Below are positions 1-9,010 of a stretch of 64,000 nucleotides of DNA, piece after piece (the first letter of the stretch is position 1; each line of letters starts with the position of its first letter). The notes under the pieces are model-generated. The model saw only the letters and a program-made list of their open reading frames with translations. It was not told where the DNA came from and made no database searches. The position numbers and the translations under genes were made by a program. The DNA comes from Cymbidium sinense. Lineage: Eukaryota; Streptophyta; Magnoliopsida; Asparagales; Orchidaceae. Location: the NCBI GenBank assembly GCA_021442155.1, contig CM038225.1:85014925-85078924 (forward strand), read 5' to 3'.

Positions 1-256
1 GGATTTGGATTTGAATCGATGTTTGAATTGAACTTGAGGTTTGTTTGAGAAAGTGAATATTGGATTTGGGTTGTAAGGTAGGTGGAATATCCCAATCCAG
101 GCATAACCTAATTCTATGGTTAACCCTTCTAAGTCTTTAGGCTTGGGTTAAGTGTTTAATTGTTAGAAGTGTCTTATGGTAGAAGTCTTAGTGTCTACAA
201 GACTCTAAGTCTAAGATGGGAAGATTGAATTAGCATTCCAAAGTGGTCAGCAAGCC
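1..256 (+). repeat. 3' end of long LTR-like module (partial, cut by window start)
   Basis: This segment matches 38,540-38,801 almost base for base apart from small indels. Both begin with a GGATTTGGATTTGAAT stretch, share the CATAACCTAAT and CTTCTAAGTCTTTAGGCT blocks, and end just before a PBS-like TTGG(G)CTCC motif. The same sequence occurs reversed at 49,136-49,400. I read it as the 3' edge of a long terminal repeat whose body lies outside the window to the left. That it is an LTR is inference from the adjacent PBS-like site and from its repeated occurrence. No target-site duplication can be seen. Confidence 0.6.
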
Positions 257-272
257 TTGGGCTCCATAGTGT
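257..272 (+). other. PBS-like site next to LTR end (copy 1)
   Basis: TTGGGCTCCATAGTGT lies directly after the LTR-like end. It corresponds to TTGGCTCCATAGTGT at 38,802 and, reversed, to ATGGCACCCAATAAGTGT near 49,121-49,135. Plant Ty3/gypsy elements of the non-chromovirus groups commonly start their internal region with a TTGGCGCC-type primer-binding site, and this looks like a mutated form. Which tRNA it would pair with cannot be told here. Confidence 0.45.
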
Positions 273-299
273 TTCCGAGAGATAAATGATTGGAAGACC

Positions 300-600
300 A
301 AGCAAGTTTCATTATAGACTCAAATACATATTTCAACACTTTGCTTGGGAGACCATGGATACATGAGAACACCATAGTTCCATCCTTTCTACATTAGTGT
401 ATGAAGTTCGTGAGAGGTGGGATCGTCTACTGTGTGAAAGGAGATCTCAAGCCATTTATAGTTCATGAGACATATATGAGGATGTGACTTACTACCTCTC
501 TCAAAAGTCTATTCTGAACTTGGCCAAAGTTTAAAAAAAAGAAAAGGAAAAGAAAAGAAAAGAAAAGAAAAGAAAGAAAAGAAAAGCGAGGAAATAGACT
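300..600 (+). pseudogene. Ty3/gypsy protease C-terminal region and Lys-rich linker (copy 1 relic)
   Basis: Translation of about 305-500 gives a broken version of the conserved segment that follows the retropepsin core in plant Ty3/gypsy polyproteins: the 'LLGRPWIH...VPS.LHQ' block, here decayed to pieces such as HFAWETMDT. The homologous stretch at 38,835-39,062 is clearer (TSFNTLLVRPWIHENN). The catalytic half of the protease is absent: the segment begins about 30 bases after the PBS-like site. It runs into a (GAAAA)n tract that would encode a lysine-rich linker. Non-functional, with several frame breaks. Confidence 0.7.
532..587 (+). repeat. (GAAAA)n microsatellite
   Basis: An imperfect purine tract of GAAAA/GAAA units lies inside the polyprotein linker. 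A similar but shorter purine tract (GAAAAA units) sits at the homologous place in copy 2 (39,087-39,150), so it predates the separation of the copies. The apparent Phe-rich reading frame on the minus strand here is only its shadow. Confidence 0.85.
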
Positions 601-1367
601 TGGAGGAGGAAGTGGAGCTAATATTAGATTCCACCCACATTCATTACTCACATATGGATGGGACAACCTTTCCACCAGGTAGAGGAAGAGGCTAGTTCAA
701 AGTTTGTCCCAGGGGTGGAAAACCACTTTATTTGCAACCCAATAGAAGATATATCCTAACTACCAGGAGTACACCTACTATCTATATAGACTTAGAATCT
801 AGTTCATAGGATGAGTCTTATATGGTTAGCACACTAGCCAACTCTTCTCAATAGTAGATTCCCTTAGAGGTGACACTTGAGCCAGATAGCGATGAATATC
901 AACTCCAAAGCAAAAGCATAAGTGTATCAAAGTCTATATGTGAAAGTTTGGCATCGGTTGGGACCTTAGCTCTAACCCCACTTTCCACTAAAAAAGCTGA
1001 GGGTTTGGGAGGTAAAGAAGCCTCTAAGTCATCCACAGGTGTGAAAACTTAGATTTTTTTCTGGGAGCATCATCATCAAGTCAAGATGTTAATGTAGAAC
1101 TTGAGGACGATTCTTATGAAGATTTAATAGAATTACCTTTTGATTAGTACTTGCCTTGTGTTCATAATTTTGCAAAGAAAGGGTTAATCCCACATACTTG
1201 GTCAAAGCAATTGACTACTTTGAAAGAATATGGAAGAATAAATGAAAAAGCTCTCTCAATGGGAGGATTGGTATAGTGGGTCAGTCGATGATGATGATTA
1301 GTGCTTAGTCATCACCAATCATTTGGAATCGATAGGTTCTTTTTCACATTAACTCATATGAGGAGGC
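601..1367 (+). pseudogene. Polyprotein linker between protease and RT (copy 1 relic)
   Basis: No enzymatic domain is visible, but the segment aligns along its whole length with 39,150-39,884. Shared stretches include the reading frame at 870-1,052 (TLALTPLS, KAEGLGGKEASKSS) and its counterpart at 39,519-39,713 (TLALTPLSSQKAQGL). A Ser/Lys-rich, low-complexity spacer between protease and RT is usual in this type of Ty3/gypsy polyprotein. Stops and frameshifts interrupt it. The function of this spacer is unknown. Confidence 0.6.
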
Positions 1368-2400
1368 ATGATTAAAACTTATGATGATCAGATGACTTTG
1401 AAGTCAAAGATGCATTGCGAGTTTGAAGAGATCAAGTCAACCATCAATGAGTGCAAAGAAATCAACTTAGGAACTGAAGAAGATCCACGCTCAACATACA
1501 TCAACTCTTTTTTGGATGAAATTGAAACCAATGACTTAGTTAGGCTATTAACTAAGTTTAAGGACAACTTTGTATGGAGTTATGAAGATATTCCTAGATT
1601 CTCTCTTGACATAGCAATCCATAAACTAGTAATAGAGCTTACTAATAATCATATCAAGCAAGCTCCTAGACGCATGCAATTAGACATAGAACAAAAGGTC
1701 ATTTATGAAGTCAAGAAACTAATCAATGATGGCTTCATCCGGGAAGAAAAATATCTTTGGTTGCTTGACATCATCTAGTTACAAAAAATAATGGCCTCAT
1801 CTCATGTAGTCTTCTCTTTCATGGATGGCTCATTTTGATATAACCAAATAAAGATGGTCCCTGAAGATGAAATAAATAGTTCTTTTAGAACCCTGTTCAA
1901 AATCTATTGCTATAAGATCATGCCTTTCAGCCTTAAAAATATTGATGCTACATACCAACAAGCTATGACTCGAATCTTTGACAAACTCATTCATCATCAA
2001 GTTCAGTGCTATGTTGATGATCTCATGGTCAAAAGTTGATAAAGGAAGACCATCTCTTTGACTTGAGAGTAGTTTTCAAACAGTTAAGATAATTTAACCT
2101 CAAAATGAACCCCCTTAAGTGTGCATTTGGAGTAGCTTCAGGGAAATTCCTTTGGTTTGTTGTCCGACACCAGGGAATCAAAATTGATCTAGAGAAGAAT
2201 AAAGTGATATTAGAAATGCCACTCTCTAAAGTTTAACTCAACTCAGATCATTCTAAGGTGGTTGGCTTATCTAAGATGTTTTATATCCAACCTATCGGAA
2301 GATGTCAACCATTCTCGACTTGCCAAAGGATGCCAAGTTCAAGTGGGATGATAAGTGTGAGCATGCCTTCAAAGACATCAAGCATTAGGCGATGATCTTT
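1368..2400 (+). pseudogene. Ty3/gypsy reverse transcriptase relic (copy 1)
   Basis: Residues at 1,368-1,778 carry the N-terminal RT region (FVWSYEDIPRFSLDIAIHKL, then a KQAPRRMQ-type segment and IREEKY). After a break, 1,854-2,039 gives the palm: EDEINSSFRTLF, YKIMPFSLKNIDATYQQAM and the catalytic YVDD at 2,010-2,021, which is intact. Between them, about 110 bases present in copy 2 (the RDLNKACPKDEFPLP region, 40,365-40,412) are missing, so part of the active-site palm is deleted. From 2,040 to 2,400 the thumb/connection (FNLKMNP..., then a PxDAKFKW-like stretch) continues in changing frames. Dead copy; family call is secure. Confidence 0.88.
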
Positions 2401-3350
2401 GGTTCTAGCGACCCTCGGTTATCATACTTTACCTTGTTTATTAGATGACTTCCTTGGTGCTTTGTTGGCCCCAATCCAAAGTTGAAGGGAAGGAAAATGC
2501 ACTCTACCTCGGTCATTTCTAATCTCTGGCTAATTATCCACTTATTGAAATATTGCTTAGCTTTAATCTTTGCATCCCAAAGCTACATCACTACATGCTT
2601 CCTCATAAGGTGAACTTAATCTCTAGGATCAATCCTCTGATATCTCATGTGATGACATCTATCGGGCGGTTGGCCATGATCCATGATCATGATTTGACAT
2701 TACCTTCATACCCTCTACATAATGAAAGGACAAGCACTAAAGATTTGTTAGCACACCCACTTTCTTGACTCTACTTGGTGATGATCTCCCGATGAATAAA
2801 TCATGAACTTATGGGATACTATCATTCATGGAGATGTACTTCTTAAAGAGAAGAACCACAATCTACTATTTCAAGAATGGAGTAAGAATAGTTCTCTTAA
2901 CTCTAGACCATGATGTGATGAGATTCTCATCATCATATCATCAAATGAAGAATATGAGAGGCTCGATTGTAATTTAGAGTTATTCATTACTAAGCATCGA
3001 ATATCAACATCTTTGATTTTCTATTTATCAACCAAATCCTTTGGATCTATAAGGTTATAAAGCCTAAGCTCCATCACTACCACAAGTACACCAGGGTTGT
3101 TGGCCCAAATTAGAGGTTACCATTTATAAGATTCCTCGAGAGAACATGCATATTCTTTAACCAAGCTTGCCAAGGTTGGCATGTTTGATGATGAGTCCAT
3201 ATCAATAAAGGTCCAAAATAGACAAGTCTTATCCTTTATTGATATTGAACTCATCAAAAAGTACTCTCTTGAAGGGTAGGTTGCCATTGCCAAGAAGGAT
3301 GAGGACTTAGATTGGAGGCAACCATTCATGGATTACCTAAGTAAAGGCAA
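2401..3350 (+). pseudogene. RT connection and RNase H relic (copy 1)
   Basis: The stretch at 2,500-2,768 encodes the connection block (ALIFASQ, HYMLPHKVNLISRINPL, then GRLA and a degenerate LLAHP), typical of Ty3/gypsy pol just before RNase H. The RNase H start, W-x-MY-x-DGA in the family, is damaged at about 2,820-2,850. Only fragments of RNase H are recognisable, such as SNEEYE at 2,941-2,960, followed by LTKLAKVGMFDDES (3,157-3,200), which matches the end of the domain. Aligned part for part with 41,050-41,960. Multiple stops; no function expected. Confidence 0.75.
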
Positions 3351-4350
3351 ACTACCTCAAGAGAAGTCCCAAGCCAATTAGATAGAGCGAGCACTTTCTA
3401 CACTCTTATGGATGGTGTCTTGTCGGTCTTTCAATCATTTGTGGTTACATTATTTTGAACAAGAACAAAGCGGTAAGATCATAATAGATACACTCGGGAT
3501 TATGTGGAGCCAACTAATTGTCGAAGATGAGCGATCAGAGATTAGGATACTATATGATCGATGATTGCATGGATATGAGAGGCCAGCGATGTCAAATACA
3601 TGGTGTGGACCTACACTAACCACCCTACATTCTACATCCTACTTTAGCCTCATGGATATTAGAGTGTTGGGGTACCGACATAGTGGGTTCGATTTATCCT
3701 GCTTCTTCAAGGGTCATTGATTCCTCTTAGTTGCTACTGACTACATTTCCAAATGGGCGAATGTTGTTCTACTCAAAGAGGTCACAACTTCGATGTGTGC
3801 TCAGGTTTTAGGAACCATATGGTATATAGGTTGAGAGCCTCGATGAATTATATCGATAATGGTACACAGAGCATTGAGATCAACAACTTTGCATACATAG
3901 ATTGGAGATATTCTACCATCAACTCGAGAAAATGGCTTATAAGCCTTCAACAAACTCTCATCCAAATCTGAAGAAGACACTTTCGATAATAACAAGCGAT
4001 AGTGGCTTGAGTTAGTTGAAGCCTTATGGGCTACCACCATATAGAACTCTAACTCGGTCTACTCCTTTCTCCTTAGTGTATGGGTTCGAATTCATTCTAC
4101 CATTAGAAGTCCAACTCTCATCACTAAGGATAGCTTTGGGTAATAAGATTACAACAGAGTAGAACACCAAGTTAGGGTTATAAGAGCTCAAACATTTGGA
4201 GGAGAGATGCCTACGGGCGTGCCAAAACTCAAGTTGTACAAAGTTAAAATAATTTAAGCTCACAAAAAGTTGGTCCATCCTATAGCTTTTCAAGTATGAG
4301 AGCCTATTTTAGTTCTAAGTGATCAATTATTACCCATCATAAGATGGGAG
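3351..4350 (+). pseudogene. Integrase relic (copy 1), C-terminus deleted
   Basis: Begins with the RNase H-integrase linker (DWRQPFMDYLSKGKLPQEKS, from 3,309). The zinc-binding region around 3,580-3,620 is degraded. The catalytic core shows FLLVATDYISKWANV (first Asp near 3,743) and YIDNGTQ (second Asp, 3,855-3,857), with the third catalytic position replaced by a stop context (NGL-stop-AFN, about 3,930-3,950). The core tail (TPFSLVYGFEFILPLEVQ-like, 4,055-4,115) is recognisable in shifted frames. The C-terminal GPY/F-type module seen in copy 2 at 42,960-43,120 is absent: after a HHKMGG-like piece at 4,340 the sequence jumps to non-coding repeats. Confidence 0.82.
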
Positions 4351-6100
4351 GCAAGTTGAGATAATACCCCTTCACTTTCATTTGCTCAGGTTACCATTTT
4401 ATTCAATGTCCCTTATGTTTCTTACTTTGGAATTTCCTTCTTCCTTTCCAGTAATTGTTAGTTTGTAGGCCTTCTTGTATGGCGATAAGCTACCTCGTAG
4501 CTTCATTTAAAGGATGTGAGTGCCACACTTCCATCTTGGATTAGGTACTGCATTGATTGTATATATTTGAGGTTTAGGATAAGTACCCTAGCGGGTCCTT
4601 CCCTCCTATTTATTTCAAGTCTAGGTCTAGTCCTTCCTCGAGGCTCCCCTTTTAGTAGTCGCTCTAGGTTAGATAGCATCTATCCCGCTAACAATAAACT
4701 ATCTCGATGATCAGTTTTGCTTGTAAAGTTGTAGGCCTACACACTTTTATTCCAGATTGATCATTTCACACCGATGGGTACCTTAGATGGGTTGGTTCTC
4801 ACTATGCTGATGGACAAATCACTCATGTTAATAAGTACATCTTAGGTTGGTTGGTTCTCGCACCTTAGGATACACCATTGATGGAAGATGTAAGTCTGTT
4901 ATGCTTTCTTCTTGGGTTAGCCACCCATTGCTCTATAAGCTTTCTTTCTGGGCTGGATAATGCCCAAGCATCACTCCCTATGGGCACTATATTTGGATTA
5001 CATCTATTGTGACCCCATTTAGACACTACCCAGGTTACTATCGGATTGGACAATTCTTCTTTCTTAGTAATCACCCCTGTGGTTGGAGAATCCATCTTGT
5101 GGATGTGTATATTCTCTCTTGGTCCAGTAAATATGAGAGAGGTTAGGGCCGACATAGCCCCTTCTTAGTGTGGTCCTTCGTACATTAATAGGGTCCACAC
5201 AAAAATATAAATAAAATATATATTCACTTGCGGATTAAGGGGACACCCCTAGCAGTACCTTTTCCCAAGCAGGCATCCTATCTTTAGGTGAATGTCAACA
5301 AAACTCCATATAATAATCTACTAACTTCTCTTGAGTTGATATAAGTTCTCAGCGGCATTCACTTAGTACTCACCCCTAAATCAGGTTCTATTTGTTTTGC
5401 TACCAACATGTCACCCTAGTGGTTGTTCCGTGCTTTAGAAGATGTAAGCCCGCTACACCTTATTCCTAGCACAAAAATTGCATACCGAAAGAAAAATCCT
5501 TAGGTTTGCTAGCTCTACCACACAACCAATAGGCCATCCCTTTATATTTGTAAATCTGAAATAGGATAAGTCTGAGATAGCCCCTTCTTAGTGGGTCCAT
5601 TGCATACCAACATCGTCCATAAATTAAATCTATCAAATTTGACCGAGCTCACATCCCTAGCGGATATGCCCTCAATTCAAAATAAAACTAAACCAAACAA
5701 AAATCAAATCACATGAAATTAAGATAAAATTAATCTTGACTACTTTTGAGTTGACATAAGTTCCTAGCAAAATTTACTCAGTAGTCACCCTAGGTTAGGT
5801 TCGATTTGTTGTGCATCCAACAGGTCACCCTAGCGGTTGTTCCTCACATTGGAAGATGTAAGTTTGCTATGCCTTCTTGCTAGCACATTCATTACACATC
5901 GAAAGGCAACCCCTTAGGTTGGCTAGCTCTACCCCACAATCAGTAGACTATCCCTTTAGATTTGTAAACCTGAGGTAAGTTAAGGCTGATATTGCCCCAT
6001 CTTAGTGGGTCCATCGTACACTGACAAAGCCCATACATTAACTCATATTAAATTAAACCTAATCTAATTTTCAATGGTTAAATCACACCCTTCTTAGCCC
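4351..6100 (+). repeat. Post-integrase tandem repeats, ~420-bp units (copy 1)
   Basis: Non-coding. Diverged units recur: TTGAGTTGATATAAGT at 5,333 and TTGAGTTGACATAAGT at 5,750, with 'ACATAGCCCCTTCTTAGTG', 'GATAGCCCCTTCTTAGTGGG' and 'GATATTGCCCCATCTTAGTG' at 5,151, 5,576 and 5,990, giving a period of about 415-425 bp. An older, more diverged unit starts near 4,350 and another near 4,720-5,150. Tandem repeats between integrase and 3' LTR are known for several plant Ty3/gypsy lineages and can seed satellites. The same block is in copy 2 at 43,320-44,930. Confidence 0.75.
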
Positions 6101-6620
6101 CAAATCATATATATATAAACAAGTCAAGCAAACAAATTAAATTCAAAACCAACCTCCCAGTGGAGCCAAATTAAACCAACTCCCCTAGTAGAGTCTAAAT
6201 CAAAGCAATCCAACCAAACTCTTATCTGTAGTGGATACATCTCCAAAAAAATTTATGAAATCATACTCAAATCCCAATCCCCAGTGGATAGCCTGAACCT
6301 ACTTCCTTAATGGAAGGTTCATATACTAGATCCCTAGTGGACTTGAGCCCATATCTCTAATAGATATGCCTCCACATCAATTATAATAAACAAAATTAAA
6401 GTCAATTCGATCTTAATCCCTGGTGGATTATAGATTCTTATCCCCAATGGATCTTTTTTCCAAAAATCAGATAATCAAATCAAATTCAAACCTTATCCAT
6501 AACAGATTTTCTTATTCTATGCCATCAATATAGACCCCTCACATATCATGTCCAATGCATGTGCGATCCTCTAATGGATCTCCCTCCTTGTCCTTAACAT
6601 GGAAGTCTCATCAAATATTA
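6100..6620 (+). repeat. Short-period repeat rich in CCYAGTGGA motifs
   Basis: A run of loosely repeated 25-40-base units, each carrying a variant of CCCAGTGGA, CCTAGTGGA or CCAATGGATC (for example 6,158, 6,184, 6,280, 6,331, 6,418, 6,442), separated by AT-rich A/C-biased spacers. Present again at about 44,980-45,420. No coding potential seen. Confidence 0.55.
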
Positions 6621-6699
6621 TTTCTTCTTTCATTTCTTCAACCAAAATCCTAATAATGTATTCTTTCAAATTACATCATCTTAACAATGTAATCAACAT

Positions 6700-8085
6700 T
6701 TTATGATCTGTGATGGTGCTCTCAAACTAACTATACAATATCATGCTAAACATAATATAGTGTGAATTAACACTATATTATATTATAATATATGATGTTA
6801 TATTATAATTTGCTATAATATATATATTGTCTAATATTACACCTCATTAGAATCACTTAAAAGGAACAAATAACAAAATTTTCTAAAAATAGGAATAATG
6901 TTCATTTTGATGTAAAATTGTTAATTTTTATTAGAAATGGTACAAAATAGCATAATTTTGTGTGTTTCTTGGTGTGTGCGTGAATTTGGCCAAATTCTTC
7001 ATCTCAACCTTCAAATTACCATTTTGTGAGTTTTGACCCAATGTATTATAACAAAGTTAAACATACTAAAATGTACAATAACATTTAGTAACACACCACC
7101 ACATTCATATATATGTGAAGTTATATTGTTATGTACATTATATTTTAATATCTTTTATATAATATATTATCTTACATTACACCTTAAAATGAATCACTTT
7201 AAACAAAAATTTATAAAATTTGGTTGAAAAATGAACATTTATTTTGGATGCTAAATTCCATTCTTTTGATTAAATGGCAGCATAGCACACCCCCAATGAT
7301 GTTCTCTAAAACTTACCTTAAATTTTACCAAATCCCATCATCTCAGCCTATAAATCAGTATTTTTATGAATTATACCGATCACTCTACTACATCATACTA
7401 TAACAAACTAAAATATGCTAAATAATAAGTAGTAATACATAATAGTATGCTATAATGCATGATGCTACACTATGTTATGGCATCCTATATTATAATACAC
7501 TATAGCATATTATATTATATTATTGTATATTATATAACAAGGGATTGCTTAAGATAAAAATCATAAAATTAGTCTAAACAATAAAAATTTTATATTTTAT
7601 TAGTATCACTTACATGTTTTAAATTGAAACATATATATTATGATGCCATGCTCCACTATTATGAATTTGGCCAAATTCCACCATTTTAAAGTCTAAATTA
7701 ACATTTTTATAAGTAATGCTAGTGTAGGCTTGTACATGATTGTAAAATACTAAAAGAATTTAAAATGCAGAATAATATATTATGATATATGATGTTATAC
7801 TATCTTGCTACAACATAATATTTATTTTGAACATAAAATCTTACTTTTTTAGACTACAAATGGTAGCACACCTTTGGTACTACAACCTAATTCCCATTTC
7901 AAATTTAACAAATTTCATCATCGATTATTAAATCAATATTTTATGATTTATATTAATATAGACTATAGGGCACAATACCATAATATACTAAAACATTTTA
8001 AAATATCATATAACATCAAAACACATGTACATACTCAAATATATGATGCTACATTATACTCTAATATATGGTATTATAATATGAT
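6700..8085 (+). repeat. AT-rich ~340-bp tandem satellite, four diverged monomers (copy 1)
   Basis: Four units start at about 6,770, 7,090, 7,430 and 7,800. Each carries, in order, a TATAATATATGATGCTA-like stretch, AATCACTTA(A)A...AACAAA(A)AT, a GG(T)ACAAA or ATGGCA block, GAATTTGGCCAAATTC or ACCAAATCC, CATCATCTCA, and an ATAACAAA(C/G)T(A)AAA tail. The array is broken off at 8,085 by the telomere-like block. Copy 2 holds the same satellite at 45,490-46,458. It may be the outermost part of the retroelement's 3' untranslated region or an independent satellite; I cannot separate these. Confidence 0.65.
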
Positions 8086-8106
8086 TTAGGGTTAGGGTTT
8101 AAGGTA

Positions 8107-8217
8107 TTCAAATCTCTAATAGTCAAGGGAAAGGCTCTTGAAGACAATTTCTTTAGCTACCAAAACTATGTTAGGATTAGGTCATTCTTTGGATCTATTT
8201 CTAATGATATCTTTATT
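8107..8217. other. Unique ~110-bp insert at the edge of the telomere-like array
   Basis: Between the first TTTAGGG-like bases (8,086-8,106) and the main array (from 8,218) lies non-telomeric sequence starting AAGGTATTCAAATCTC and ending CTTTATTCAAG. Neither strand gives a recognisable protein and I find no second copy in the window. Origin unknown. Confidence 0.5.
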
Positions 8218-8544
8218 CAAGGTTTAGGGTTTAGGGTTTAGGGTTTAGGGTTTAGGGTTAGGGTTTAGGGTTAGTTTATGGTTTAAGTTTAAGGTAAGTT
8301 TAGGGTTTAAGGATTAAGGTTAATTTTGGGTTTAGGGTTTAGGGCTTAGTGTTTAGGGTTTAGGGTTGTAGGTTTTAGGGTTTAGGGTTTAGGATTTAGG
8401 GTTTTAGTGTTTAGGATTTTATGGTTTAGGTTTAAAGTTTAGGGTTTAGGGTTTAGGGTTTAGGGTTAGGCTTTAATTTTAAGGTTTAAGTTTTAGTTTA
8501 GGGTTTAGGGTATATGTTTTAGGGTTTAGAGTTTAAGGATTTTT

Positions 8545-9010
8545 TTTAATAGAAAAAAAATTCAGATTCAATATTTCTTCTTTTCAATTTCATTAACTAA
8601 GTAGCACCCCAAGTTTTCTAAGACAACAGGGATGACATAGATAAAAGATGAGCATCCATAAATAAAATGAAAAACCCTAGATTAGTAGAACCATCTCTAC
8701 TGTGAAGATAGTTCCATAAGTAGATCAGAATCGATCGTTCTTTTATTTCTAGTTCCCATCAAATGCCCTCAGTAGCGGATCGCCATCATATCCCAGATCT
8801 CTCCCTCTACCACCACCATGGTTGTAACCTCCATTGCTCCTCCCACCTCCATAACCACCATTGCTCTGACCACCACCTCAATATGCACCAGCACCTCCAG
8901 ATCCCCCACCACCATTGTGATACTCACCTCCTTTGCCTTCGCCTCCATCAGTAGATCTAGACTAAGCTTAGTTAATGGTAATGTTCCTACTGGTAAGGTT
9001 CATCCCATTC
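8545..9010 (-). pseudogene. Glycine-rich RNA-binding protein 3' fragment, copy a
   Basis: On the minus strand, from 9,010, an in-frame reading gives the last residues of an RRM (NG-N-L-R-NITIN) followed by a Gly-rich tail (NGGGGSGGAGAY, QSNGGYGGGRSNGGYNHGGG, RDLGYDG) down to a stop at 8,749-8,751. Three internal stops lie on the way. This is the C-terminal exon of a GRP7-type glycine-rich RNA-binding protein, a small RNA-binding/chaperone family of plants. Some 200 bases of 3' untranslated sequence follow (to about 8,545), ending in an A-rich run. The first RRM half is missing. Upstream (9,011 on) the sequence passes straight into TTTAGGG-like repeats. The other four copies share the same start point, so the fragment was duplicated with the array. 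Confidence 0.85.

Noticed and set aside
463..675. Phe/Leu-rich minus-strand frame
   Set aside because: Shadow of the (GAAAA)n microsatellite in the retroelement linker.
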